A stretch of 64,000 nucleotides of DNA from an uncultured Eubacteriales bacterium (GTDB lineage Bacteria; Bacillota; Clostridia; Christensenellales; CAG-138): the NCBI GenBank assembly GCA_900546845.1, contig UREK01000004.1:25297-89296 (forward strand), given 5' to 3'. This document shows, piece after piece, positions 41,279 to 50,083 of this stretch. Position 1 is the first letter of the stretch; every line of letters begins with the position of its first letter. The position numbers were made by a program, and so were the translations under genes. The notes below the pieces were generated by a model that did no database searches, was not told the DNA's origin, and was given only the letters and a program-made list of their open reading frames with translations.

Positions 41279-42190
41279 TCACGCCCCGATCAGCGCGCGT
41301 GCAAATGCGTCCGCATCGAAGGGCTGAAGGTCGTCGATCCCCTCGCCTACGCCCACGAAGCGTACCGGCAGCCCAAGCTCCTGCCGGATAGCGACCGTCA
41401 TGCCGCCCTTTGCGGTGCCGTCGAGCTTGGTGAGCACGACGCCTGTAAGCCCGGCGGATTCGCCGAACACCCGCGCCTGCGCGATGGCGTTCTGCCCGGT
41501 CGTCGCGTCGAGGACGAGCAGCACCTCCGTGTGCACGCCGGGGAGCTCCCGGCCGATCACGCGGCGGATCTTCTCAAGCTCGTTCATCAGGTTCTTTTTG
41601 TTGTGGAGGCGGCCCGCCGTGTCGCACAAAAGCAGGTCGCACCCCTTCGCCTTGCAGGAGGCGATCGCGTCGAACACCACGGCCGCCGGGTCCGCGCCCT
41701 CGCCGTGCTTGACGATCGGCACGCCCGCGCGCTCCGCCCAGACGGCAAGCTGTTCCGCCGCCGCCGCGCGGAAAGTATCCGCCGCCGCCATCATGGGCTT
41801 TCGCCCTTCGGATTTATAATAGGCCGCCATTTTGCCGATGGAGGTGGTCTTCCCCACGCCGTTCACGCCGACGATCAAAATCACCGCGGGTTCCCCTTCC
41901 GGCAGGAAGCTGCGCTCCGGCCGCATGCAGTCCGCCAGGATCCCTGCAAGCGCCTCCCGCGCCTCAGTACGGGTCTTTAACTTCCGTTCGGATACGGTTT
42001 CACGAAGCCGTTCGAGGAGCGTTTCCGATGTCGCCATGCCCATATCGGCCACGATCATCGCCTCCTCCAGCTCGTCGTAAAATTCCGCGTCAATGCGCTC
42101 ATCCCCAGCGAACAGGCTCGCAAACATGCCGCCGCCCGTCTTGGAAAGCCCTTTCTTCAGCTTTTCAAAAAAGCCCTGCTTCTTTTCCAT
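41279..42190 (-). CDS. ftsY: Signal recognition particle receptor FtsY
   Basis: A 303-residue SRP-type GTPase: short N-tail, N domain (FYDELEEAMIVADMGMATSETLLERLR), G domain with GVNGVGKTTSIGKMA, DTFRAAAAEQL, DTAGRLHNKKNL and LTKLDGTAKGGMT. It receives SRP-ribosome complexes at the membrane. The acidic A domain is almost absent, as in many Bacillota. It follows smc closely (26 bases) after GGGAGAAGG. Confidence 0.96.
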   Translation of the reverse strand: MEKKQGFFEKLKKGLSKTGGGMFASLFAGDERIDAEFYDELEEAMIVADMGMATSETLLERLRETVSERKLKTRTEAREALAGILADCMRPERSFLPEGEPAVILIVGVNGVGKTTSIGKMAAYYKSEGRKPMMAAADTFRAAAAEQLAVWAERAGVPIVKHGEGADPAAVVFDAIASCKAKGCDLLLCDTAGRLHNKKNLMNELEKIRRVIGRELPGVHTEVLLVLDATTGQNAIAQARVFGESAGLTGVVLTKLDGTAKGGMTVAIRQELGLPVRFVGVGEGIDDLQPFDADAFARALIGA

Positions 42191-42216
42191 CCTTCTCCCT
42201 CGCTTTCCCGCACCCG

Positions 42217-45200
42217 CTACGCGATCTCGTTGAACCGCGCGGATACGATTTTTGATATGCCCCGCTCCTCCATCGCCACGCCGTAGAGCGCGTTGCAGAC
42301 TTCCATGCTGCCCTTGCGGTGGGTGATAAGGATGAACTGCGTGTCCTCGGAATAGCGCTTCACGTATTCCGCAAAGTTGGAAACGTTCACCTCGTCAAGC
42401 GAGGTTTCGATCTCATCCAGGATGCAGAACGCCGTCGGCTTGAGTTTGAGCATCGCAAACAGCAGCGCGATGGCCGTAAGCGCGCGCTCCCCGCCCGAAA
42501 GCAGCGAAAGGAGTTGCAGCTTCTTTCCCGGCGGCTGGGCAATGATGTCAATGTCACAGTTGAGGATGTCGTTTTTATCCGAAAGGATCAGCTCCGCCTT
42601 GCCGCCGCCGAACAGCTCCGTGAACGTCGTGGCGAAGTTTTCCCCGATGCGTTCAAACTGCCTGCGGAATTCAGCCTCCATCGTGCTCACAAGCTCCGCG
42701 ATGAGCTGCTGGAGGTCCGCTTCTGCCTGCGCAAGGTCGCTGCATTGGGCGCTGAGGCCCTCGTAGCGCTCCTTCACGTTCTTGTAATCCTCGATGGCGC
42801 TCACGTTTACGTCGCCCAGCGCGCGGATGGCTTTTTTCAGCTCGTCCGCCCGCACGTGTGAGGCCGTGATGGCAATCTGCCGGCGGAAGGGCTGCGCGTT
42901 TTCGTACGTCAGCTCATATTCCTCCCAGATGCGGTCCTGCATGGTCTGCAATTCCATCTGCGCGCGGCTTTGGTTCAGCTCCGCCCGGTGCCTGCGCTCC
43001 CGCATGTCGCCCAGCTCCGCCGCGATGGCCTCCCGCCGCGCGCGCAGCTCGTCAAGCGCTTGGAGATGTTTGGCGCGCTCGTTTTCCATCGCGTGCAGGC
43101 GCTCGGTGTGCTCATCCACCTCCTTGCGCTCCGCGCTGATGTCCACGTCGATCGCCGCAAGTTCATGCTGCATCTGCGCAAACTTCGCAAGCGCCGCCTC
43201 CGCCGCGCGCTGATCCGCCTCTACGGAGGCGGCAAGCCCGGCAAGCTCACGCTGCATGCGCGTGCGCTCGTTTTCCGCGGCCGCCTGCTCCTTTTCAAGC
43301 GCCATGAGCGCCACGCGCCGCTCGGTCGCCCGCTCGTTTTCCGCGGCATGCTCTGCACGCAGGGCCGCGAGCGCCTCCTGTGTTTTTTTTATGTCCTCCT
43401 GCGTGGCGAAGTTGCCTTCTTCCAGGCCTTCCCGATCCGCTTCCGCCGCGCGGCGCTGCTCGTCTATGTTCTCGATATTGTCGTGGATCTGCGCCCGCTC
43501 CAACGCGGCTTCTTCGAGCTTCTCATGCGCCTCGTCCACGTATTTGCGGATAATGTCTAGCTTTTCCTTCTGCGTCGCAAGCTCCACGTCCTTTTTGTGG
43601 AGCGTCTCCGCCGCCGCTTCCACAGCCGCGTTCGCGCCGCCGAGGGATGCTTCCGCCGCTTCCGCCTCCGCCGCGCGGGCGGTGAGCCCTTCCGCGAGGG
43701 CGGCCATGCGCTTTTTAAGCTCCTCGATCTCCCGCTCCCGCCCGATCAGGCTGAATTCCCGCTTTTGCACGCTGCCGCCCGTCATCGAGCCGCCGGGGTT
43801 GATGATGTCCCCCTTCACCGTTGCGATGCGGAACGCGCCGCGCGCCCGTTTGTTGATAGCGATGCCCGCGTCAAGATCCCGCACGATCACCGTGCGGCCG
43901 AGCAGGTTTTCAAACACGCCCCGGTATTTCGCGTCATAGCCCACAAGTTCGGAGCCTACGCCCAGGAAGCCGTCCACCCGGCAGGCCTCGCGCTCCGCCG
44001 CGTCCAGCGTGCGCGCGCGCATCGCGGAGATAGGGAGAAGCGTCGCCCGGCCGTATTCCTTGCGCCGCAGGTATCCGATCACATATTTTGCGTCCTGCTC
44101 CGTCGGTGTCACGATGTTTTGCAGCGCGGCACCAAGCGCCATTTCCACCGCCGTTTCATATTCCTTCGGCACGCGGATCAGCTCCGCTACAACGCCCTCA
44201 ATGCGCTTTTTGAGTTCAAGATCGCGCGCGCTGTCCCGCAGCACATTGCGCACGCTTGCATAATAGCCCTCGTGCGCGCGCTTCATCTCCTCAAGCACCT
44301 TCAAGCGGGATTTTCCCGCCTCGGACTGCTGTTCCATCGCGCGGACCGCCTCGCGCGCCGCGCGCAATCGCTCGTTTGTTTCGTTCACCGCGGCGATCGC
44401 CGCCGCCCGCTGCGCCTCGCATTCCGCGCGGGCCGCGCGCACAGCGTTGAACTGCTTCTCCGCCTCCGCATATTCCGCGTCGAGCTTCCCTGCCTTTTCA
44501 TGCAGTCCGGCTTCCTCGCCATCGATCGCGCGCAGGCGTTCCTCCAGCGTGCCACGGATGGCCTCATAGCGCGAGAGCATGCTCTTCGCGTCCGAGATGC
44601 GGTTCATCGCCTCAATCATCTCGCGCTTTTGGCGTTCCAAAAGCGCTTCCTTCTCCTCGATCTCCGCGGCCATTTCCGCGAGGCGCGCGCTCTGCGCCTC
44701 GAAGGATTCCCGCTCCGCCGCCTGCTTCCCCGCGTTGCCGGAAAGTTCGCTTTCGCGCGCCGCAAGGCTTTCCGCAAGCTCCTTTTTGCGTGCCCCGCTT
44801 TCCGCAATGCGCGTTTGCAGGCGCTCGCGCTCCTTCACGAGGTTTTCCATGCGTTCCTGGAACACACGGGATTCGCCGGCCTTCGCTTCTACGCCGGAGG
44901 AAAGTGCAAGCAGCTCGTTTTGCAGCTCGCTGATCGCGCCGGAAAGCGCGCGCTCCCGCTCCTCCTCTGCAGCACAATCCGCGCCGAGGCTGCCCTCCAA
45001 AGCGGCGTTTTTTTCGATTTCGCCGGAAAGCTGGGCGAGCGTGTCCGCAAGGCCCGCAAGCCGTTCGTTTAGTTTGTCGTACTGGTAAAGGAATACGTTG
45101 ATCTCGATTTCCTTGAGCTCATCCCGCAGGCGCAGGTATTCGCGCGCCGCCGCGCTCTGTTCCTCGAGCGGCCCCACCTGGCCTGCCAGCTCCTCCAGAA

Positions 45201-45780
45201 TATCGCTGAGGCGCTGAAGGTTCTTTTTCGTGTTTTCGAGCTTGCGCTCCGCCTCCTCCTTGCGCACGCGGTATTTCATCACGCCGGCGGCTTCCTCAAA
45301 CGCGTTGCGACGCTCGCTGGATTTGTTGGAAAGGATCTCCTCCACGCGCCCCTGGCCGATGATGGAATAGCCCTCCTTGCCGATGCCCGTATCCCGGAAC
45401 ACCTCGCCGATGTCCTTCAGGCGGCAGGCCGTGCGGTTGAGAAGGTATTCGCTTTCGCCGGAACGGTAAACGCGCCGCGTCACGGTCACTTCGGTGAAAT
45501 CCGTGTTCAGCTTGCCATCCGCGTTGTCGAACGTCAGCGACACCTCGCAGTAAGCAAGTGGCTTCTTCTGCTCCGTGCCGTTGAAGATGACATCCTCCAT
45601 CTTCGCGCCGCGCAGCGCGCGCGCGCTTTGCTCGCCCAGCACCCAGCGCACAGCGTCCGCGATGTTGCTTTTTCCGCTGCCATTGGGGCCGACGATCGCC
45701 GTCACACCCGGCTCAAATTCAATTTCCGTTTTCCGGGCAAAGGATTTAAACCCGTTTATCTCAAGTTTTATCAGTCTCAA
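42217..45780 (-). CDS. smc: Chromosome condensation protein SMC
   Basis: A 1187-residue ATPase for chromosome segregation. The N-terminal Walker A GPNGSGKSNI is at about residue 32-41, long coiled coils flank a hinge around residues 510-660, and the C-terminal head has the ABC signature LSGGERALTAIALLFA and Walker B ILDEIETSLD. It works with ScpA and ScpB. It starts with TTG at 45780 (LRLIKLEINGFKSF), as the alternative ATG frame stops early; the ribosome site AGAAGG is rather distant. Order rnc-smc-ftsY is conserved. Confidence 0.97.
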   Translation of the reverse strand: MRLIKLEINGFKSFARKTEIEFEPGVTAIVGPNGSGKSNIADAVRWVLGEQSARALRGAKMEDVIFNGTEQKKPLAYCEVSLTFDNADGKLNTDFTEVTVTRRVYRSGESEYLLNRTACRLKDIGEVFRDTGIGKEGYSIIGQGRVEEILSNKSSERRNAFEEAAGVMKYRVRKEEAERKLENTKKNLQRLSDILEELAGQVGPLEEQSAAAREYLRLRDELKEIEINVFLYQYDKLNERLAGLADTLAQLSGEIEKNAALEGSLGADCAAEEERERALSGAISELQNELLALSSGVEAKAGESRVFQERMENLVKERERLQTRIAESGARKKELAESLAARESELSGNAGKQAAERESFEAQSARLAEMAAEIEEKEALLERQKREMIEAMNRISDAKSMLSRYEAIRGTLEERLRAIDGEEAGLHEKAGKLDAEYAEAEKQFNAVRAARAECEAQRAAAIAAVNETNERLRAAREAVRAMEQQSEAGKSRLKVLEEMKRAHEGYYASVRNVLRDSARDLELKKRIEGVVAELIRVPKEYETAVEMALGAALQNIVTPTEQDAKYVIGYLRRKEYGRATLLPISAMRARTLDAAEREACRVDGFLGVGSELVGYDAKYRGVFENLLGRTVIVRDLDAGIAINKRARGAFRIATVKGDIINPGGSMTGGSVQKREFSLIGREREIEELKKRMAALAEGLTARAAEAEAAEASLGGANAAVEAAAETLHKKDVELATQKEKLDIIRKYVDEAHEKLEEAALERAQIHDNIENIDEQRRAAEADREGLEEGNFATQEDIKKTQEALAALRAEHAAENERATERRVALMALEKEQAAAENERTRMQRELAGLAASVEADQRAAEAALAKFAQMQHELAAIDVDISAERKEVDEHTERLHAMENERAKHLQALDELRARREAIAAELGDMRERRHRAELNQSRAQMELQTMQDRIWEEYELTYENAQPFRRQIAITASHVRADELKKAIRALGDVNVSAIEDYKNVKERYEGLSAQCSDLAQAEADLQQLIAELVSTMEAEFRRQFERIGENFATTFTELFGGGKAELILSDKNDILNCDIDIIAQPPGKKLQLLSLLSGGERALTAIALLFAMLKLKPTAFCILDEIETSLDEVNVSNFAEYVKRYSEDTQFILITHRKGSMEVCNALYGVAMEERGISKIVSARFNEIA

Positions 45781-45806
45781 TCGTGTCTACCATACCTTCT
45801 TTTGCT

Positions 45807-46520
45807 TCAGTCCGTGCGGATCACGCCGAAGTCGATGAGCGCCGCGCGCGCCGCCTGCTGCCCGGCTTCCTGCTTGGTACGCCCTTCCCCCATGCCAACA
45901 GCTTCGCCCGCGACGAGCACTTGCATGGAGAAGGTCTTGTTGTGATCCGGGCCGCTGCTGCCGGTCAGCTCGTAAACGATCTGCCCCATGTGGCGCTTTT
46001 GCACATATTCCTGAAGCATAGTCTTATGATCCTTGATGAGCCGCCCTGCCATCGCATCCTCCACGCTCTTGTGGACGAACCGCATGATGAACCCCTTAGC
46101 GACCTCCATGCCTCCGTCAATGTACAAAGCGCCGATCACCGCCTCCACCGCATCCGAAAGGATGGACGGCTTTTCCCTGCCGCCGGAATGATCCTCGCCC
46201 CGGCCCAACAGCAGCAGCGTGCCAAGGCCGTATTCCCGCGCTACCTCGTAAAGCGCCCCCTCGCAGACCGCCTGCGCCCTGAGACGCGTCATCGCGCCTT
46301 CATCATACTCCGGGAAGCGCAGGTACAGGTATTCGCTCGTGCAAAGCTCCAGCACCGCATCCCCGAGAAACTCGAGCCGTTCATTATGCGCGCTCGCGCG
46401 CCCATCCCCCTTCACGTAGGAGGTGTGGGTCAGCGCCGTATCGAGGAGCGCCAAATCGCGGAAACGGTATCCGAGGCGTTCCTCCAGCGCGTTGAGCATC
46501 CTTCTTCGTTGAAATTCCAA
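45807..46520 (-). CDS. rnc: Ribonuclease III
   Basis: About 237 residues: an RNase III domain with the signature NERLEFLGDAVLEL and catalytic Glu/Asp, and a C-terminal double-stranded RNA-binding domain (HKTMLQEYVQKRHMG, GPDHNKTFSMQVLVAGEAVGMGEGRTKQEAGQQAA). It cuts rRNA precursors and structured RNAs. The start is a TTG at 46520 with GGAGGG close by; a GTG at 46532 or ATG at 46499 are alternatives. It is separated from acpP by an intrinsic hairpin. Confidence 0.95.
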   Translation of the reverse strand: MEFQRRRMLNALEERLGYRFRDLALLDTALTHTSYVKGDGRASAHNERLEFLGDAVLELCTSEYLYLRFPEYDEGAMTRLRAQAVCEGALYEVAREYGLGTLLLLGRGEDHSGGREKPSILSDAVEAVIGALYIDGGMEVAKGFIMRFVHKSVEDAMAGRLIKDHKTMLQEYVQKRHMGQIVYELTGSSGPDHNKTFSMQVLVAGEAVGMGEGRTKQEAGQQAARAALIDFGVIRTD

Positions 46521-46536
46521 TCTGCCCTCCACATGC

Positions 46537-46561
46537 CAAAAACCCGCATCGGCGATGCGGG
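46537..46561 (-). terminator. Terminator between acpP and rnc
   Basis: CCCGCATC-GGC-GATGCGGG hairpin followed by TTTTT on the minus strand, 18 bases after acpP. It would reduce rnc expression relative to the highly needed acyl carrier protein. Confidence 0.8.
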
Positions 46562-46578
46562 TATCAGCGAGCCTGTTG

Positions 46579-46800
46579 TTATTTGTTCACGTACTTCACG
46601 ATGTCGCCCACATTGCGGATGTTGGGCAGCTCGTCGTCCGGGATCTGCACGCCGTACTGCTGTTCAAGATCCATAATAAGCTCCACGATGTCGAGCGAGT
46701 CCGCCTTCAGATCCTCGATGAGCCTCGATTCCATCGTAATTTCCTCTTCCGGGAGATCCAACTGCTTTGCAATCGCTGCGCGTACATTTTCAAATTCCAT
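46579..46800 (-). CDS. acpP: Acyl carrier protein
   Basis: A 73-residue acidic protein carrying acyl chains in fatty acid synthesis. Ser35 in KADSLDIVELIM is the phosphopantetheine attachment site, added by AcpS (58.5 kb). The start at MEFENVRAAIA follows GAAAGGCGG. It lies between plsX and rnc; the fab genes usually found between plsX and acpP are missing here. Confidence 0.96.
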   Translation of the reverse strand: MEFENVRAAIAKQLDLPEEEITMESRLIEDLKADSLDIVELIMDLEQQYGVQIPDDELPNIRNVGDIVKYVNK

Positions 46801-46892
46801 GCATCCATACCGCCTTTCCAAATGATTCCAAAGATAAATCCGCCGACATGCCGGCAATTATGCTTTAAGTTTAACTTTATCGGCGCGCGCTG

Positions 46893-47906
46893 TCAATCCT
46901 CTACATCCGGCAAAGCGGCGATTGCCGCACGGACCGCACCGTTGACATCCGCTTGCGTGAAGCGGCGCGCCTGCATCACGGCGGAACAGAACGCCTTCGC
47001 GTCCGAACTGCCATGTGCCTTGATGACCCCGCCGTTCACGCCGAGCAGCGGCGCGCCGCCCTGCTCGGTATAATCCATCTTTTTTTTCATCCGCCGGAAC
47101 GCGGGCTTTGCGAGCGCTGCGCCCAGCTTCGCGCGCGTATCGGCCATGAGCTCATCCTTGAGCATGGCGAGGATCGTCGCGGAAAGGCCCTCCGTGTATT
47201 TGAGCACCACGTTGCCGGAAAACCCGTCGCAAACCAGCACGTCGTGGCCGCCGGAAAGGATGTCCCGCGCCTCGCAGTTGCCCACGAAGTTGACCGGCGC
47301 CGCCGCGAGCAGCGGATAGGCTGCCTTGGTAAGCTCGTTGCCCTTCTCGGCTTCCGTGCCGTTGCTGAGGAGCGCCACGCGGGGGCTTTCCATGCCCAGC
47401 ACGCCCTTCATGTAAGCGGAACCCATCACCGCGAATTGCTGCAAATAAGAAGGCTTGCAATCCGCATTCGCACCGCAGTCGATCAACATCATCTGGCCGC
47501 CCGTGCGCGTCGGCAGCAGCGGGGCGAGCGCCGGGCGCTTCACGCCCTTGATGCGGCGGACAAGGAACGTCGCGCCGGCCAGCAGCGCGCCCGTGCTCCC
47601 CGCGGAAACGACGCAGTCCGCCTCGCCATTCGCAACCGCCGAGAGCGCCTTCACGAGCGAGGAATCCTTCTTGCGCTTGATGGCGAGTGTCGGCGCCTCG
47701 TGGCAGTCGATCACCTCCTGCGCGTCGAGCACGGCCATGCGCGCGGCGTCATAGCTGTGCTTTTGCAGCTCCGCGCGGATCGCGTCCTCCCTGCCGCAGA
47801 GGGTGATGGAAATATCGTCAAAGCGGCCGAGTGCGATTGCCGCGCCTTCCACAACTGCGGCAGGCGCGTTGTCGCCGCCGAAAGCGTCCATGATGATCCG
47901 GATCAT
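46893..47906 (-). CDS. plsX: Phosphate acyltransferase PlsX
   Basis: A 337-residue enzyme that transfers acyl groups from acyl-ACP to phosphate for phospholipid synthesis. Signatures: IIMDAFGGDNAP, ALLTGATFLVRRI-like GALLAGATFLVRRIKGV, PLLPTRTGGQMMLIDCGANADC, LLSNGTEAEKGNEL. Promoter TTGCAA-17-TAAAAT at 47946-47974. Confidence 0.96.
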   Translation of the reverse strand: MIRIIMDAFGGDNAPAAVVEGAAIALGRFDDISITLCGREDAIRAELQKHSYDAARMAVLDAQEVIDCHEAPTLAIKRKKDSSLVKALSAVANGEADCVVSAGSTGALLAGATFLVRRIKGVKRPALAPLLPTRTGGQMMLIDCGANADCKPSYLQQFAVMGSAYMKGVLGMESPRVALLSNGTEAEKGNELTKAAYPLLAAAPVNFVGNCEARDILSGGHDVLVCDGFSGNVVLKYTEGLSATILAMLKDELMADTRAKLGAALAKPAFRRMKKKMDYTEQGGAPLLGVNGGVIKAHGSSDAKAFCSAVMQARRFTQADVNGAVRAAIAALPDVED

Positions 47907-47945
47907 TGCAAGTCAGTCCTTTATTTTAGTAAGTAAGTATGTTTG

Positions 47946-47974
47946 ATTTTATCACTCAATGGGTGATATTGCAA
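47946..47974 (-). promoter_or_regulatory. Promoter of plsX
   Basis: Minus-strand TTGCAA (47969-47974), 17-base spacer holding ATCACCCATTGAGTGAT, TAAAAT (47946-47951). The leader contains ACTTACTTACTAAA, which only loosely resembles the FapR operator. Confidence 0.65.
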
Positions 47975-48063
47975 ACGCGCAATTTGCCCCGCAAAAGAAA
48001 AGGAGCCTCCGCCCCGGTTCCGGGAAGGAAGCCCCCTTGTGCGCAAATCAAGAACAAAGTGCC

Positions 48064-48252
48064 TTACGCCTTCTGTTCTTCCACTTTGACGACCTGCTTG
48101 CCATCGTAATAGCCGCACTTTTTGCATACCCGATGAGCCAGCTTGGGCTCATGGCACTGCGGGCACTCCACGATGCCGGGAACGGAAAGCTTCCAGTTTG
48201 CCCTGCGCGCATCGCGCCTCGCCTTCGAAGTTTTTCTCTTGGGGACTGCCAT
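48064..48252 (-). CDS. rpmF: Ribosomal protein L32 (zinc form)
   Basis: A 62-residue protein, MAVPKRKTSKARRDARRA at the start and a four-Cys zinc site CPQC...CKKC. The ATG follows AAGGAGGTGTAACC. It is two bases after the DUF177 gene, the usual pair. Confidence 0.97.
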   Translation of the reverse strand: MAVPKRKTSKARRDARRANWKLSVPGIVECPQCHEPKLAHRVCKKCGYYDGKQVVKVEEQKA

Positions 48253-48254
48253 GG

Positions 48255-48773
48255 TTACACCTCCTTATCGTCGTTCAACAGCGTCTTGAGCGCGGCGAAC
48301 GGCGATGGAGGTTCTTCCTCGCCAGCTTCCCGCGCGCAGGAACACTGCGCTGTGTTCAAATCGCACCCACAAACGGGGCATAGCCCGCGGCAGTCCGGCC
48401 TGCACACGCTGTAAGGCTGCATGTTGAGCAGGATCGCATCGCTGAGCATTTGGTTGACGTCGAGCGTCTCGCCGGAAAAGCCGTAACACTCACCGTCCTC
48501 CGGCGCGTTCTTTTCGAAGCGCTCGTCGAACTCTGCGGAAAACGGCTCCTCAAACTCCTTTGCGCAGCGCGCGCATTGGGAGCGGAGAGACGTGTGCAGA
48601 TTCCCTTTCACGGAAAACCCGCTGCCGTCAAACACAAATTCCGCATCTACGGTGACCGGGGACGCGAACTGGACGGCCCGCCCCAGGTACTCCATATCCG
48701 CGAACTGCTCAGCCGCATGGAACGTACCAATGCGCCCGGGGAACTTAAGTTCCAATGCTACGGGTATTTTCAT
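48255..48773 (-). CDS. YceD / DUF177 family protein
   Basis: A 172-residue protein with four Cys in the C-terminal half (CRPDCRGLCPVCG and later C residues) and the LRSQCARCAKEF motif, typical of the rpmF-linked DUF177 family (YceD/YlbN), associated with 23S rRNA accumulation. Promoter TTGACA-17-TAAAAT directly upstream. Confidence 0.92.
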   Translation of the reverse strand: MKIPVALELKFPGRIGTFHAAEQFADMEYLGRAVQFASPVTVDAEFVFDGSGFSVKGNLHTSLRSQCARCAKEFEEPFSAEFDERFEKNAPEDGECYGFSGETLDVNQMLSDAILLNMQPYSVCRPDCRGLCPVCGCDLNTAQCSCAREAGEEEPPSPFAALKTLLNDDKEV

Positions 48774-48791
48774 CGAAAGTCAACCTCGTTT

Positions 48792-48820
48792 ATTTTATCC
48801 ACTACCCTATTGTTTGTCAA
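48792..48820 (-). promoter_or_regulatory. Near-consensus promoter of the DUF177-rpmF pair
   Basis: Minus-strand TTGACA (48815-48820), 17 bases, TAAAAT (48792-48797), only 18 bases before the start codon, so the leader is very short. Confidence 0.75.
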
Positions 48821-48853
48821 CAATATTTTTCGGATTTCCGGCCGCGCGCGGCG

Positions 48854-50056
48854 TTATTTCGCAGCGAGCGCCGCGGTATCGCGCGCGATGACCATTTCTT
48901 CATCCGTCGGGATCACGAATACCTTCACACGGCTGCCCTTCGCGCTGATCTCGGCTTCCTCGCCGCGCGGGCAGTTGAGGTTGGCTTCGCTGTCAAATTC
49001 CACGCCAAGATAGCCGAGGCCGCCGGCGATCGCTTCGCGGATCGCACGGTCGTTCTCGCCTACGCCCGCCGTGAACACGATCGCATCCACGCCGCCAAGC
49101 GCCGCTGCGTACGCGCCGATATACTTCTTCACCTTGTAGGCGAAGGTCTTGAGTGCGAGCTGCGCGCGCTCGTTGCCCGCCTTCGCGGCCTCGTCCAGAT
49201 CGCGGAAGTCGCTCGACACGCCGGAGATGCCCAGCACGCCGCTCTTCTTGTTCATGTACGTGTCGATACCCTTCTTGTCGAGGTCGAGCTTCTCCATGAG
49301 GTAGGTGACGATCGCGGGATCCATGTCGCCGCAGCGGGTGCCCATCGGCACGCCTTCAAGCGGCGTAAGGCCCATGGAGGTGTCGATGCACTTGCCGCCC
49401 TTCACCGCCGCGATGCTCGAGCCGTTGCCCAGGTGGCAGGTGATGATGCGCGTATCCTCTGCGGGCATGTCGAGCTTCTCCATTGCCCTGCGGGAAACGT
49501 AAAAATGGGAGGTGCCGTGGAATCCGTAGCGGCGCACCATGAGCTCGGTGTACGCTTCATAGGGCAGGCCGTAGAGGAACGCCTCCGGCGGCATGGTCTG
49601 ATGGAACGCAGTGTCGAACACGGCGACCATCGGCGTGTTGGGCATGATGGCGCGGCAAGCGTCGATGCCCATGAGGTTTGCGGGGTTGTGCAGCGGGGCG
49701 AGGTCCGTAAGGCTCTTGACAGCCTCGATGAGCTCGTCCGTAATGAGCGCGGACTTGGCGAATTTCTCGCCGCCGTGGACGATGCGGTGGCCCACTGCGT
49801 CGATTTCATCCATGCTCTTCACAACGCCGATCTCAGGATCGGCAAGCGCGTCGAGCACCATGCGGATAGCGTCGGTGTGATCCTTCATGTCCTGCTTGAA
49901 TTCGTGCTTGTCGCCGCCGGCGGGCTTATAGGTCAGCATGGAGCCGCCAATGCCAATGCGCTCGCAAAGGCCCTTGGCGATCACGTTGCCGTTGTCCACG
50001 TCGATGAGCTGATATTTGAGCGAGGAGCTCCCCGCGTTGATGACCAGTACTTTCAT
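48854..50056 (-). CDS. ackA: Acetate kinase
   Basis: A 400-residue enzyme making ATP and acetate from acetyl phosphate. Signatures: VLVINAGSSSLKYQL, FDTAFHQTMPPEAFLYGLP, YGFHGTSHFYVS, HLGNGSSIAAVKGGK, FTAGVGENDRAIRE. It lies 27 bases after pta, forming the classical acetate pathway that gives ATP in fermentation. Confidence 0.97.
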   Translation of the reverse strand: MKVLVINAGSSSLKYQLIDVDNGNVIAKGLCERIGIGGSMLTYKPAGGDKHEFKQDMKDHTDAIRMVLDALADPEIGVVKSMDEIDAVGHRIVHGGEKFAKSALITDELIEAVKSLTDLAPLHNPANLMGIDACRAIMPNTPMVAVFDTAFHQTMPPEAFLYGLPYEAYTELMVRRYGFHGTSHFYVSRRAMEKLDMPAEDTRIITCHLGNGSSIAAVKGGKCIDTSMGLTPLEGVPMGTRCGDMDPAIVTYLMEKLDLDKKGIDTYMNKKSGVLGISGVSSDFRDLDEAAKAGNERAQLALKTFAYKVKKYIGAYAAALGGVDAIVFTAGVGENDRAIREAIAGGLGYLGVEFDSEANLNCPRGEEAEISAKGSRVKVFVIPTDEEMVIARDTAALAAK

Positions 50057-50083
50057 GCTTGCTTTTCTCCTTCCATCACGCTC

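Noticed and set aside
47907..47945. A FapR-like operator upstream of plsX (ACTTACTTACTAAA)
   Set aside because: It is only a loose match to the FapR consensus and no FapR gene is in the window; the repeats of ACTT are more likely chance.
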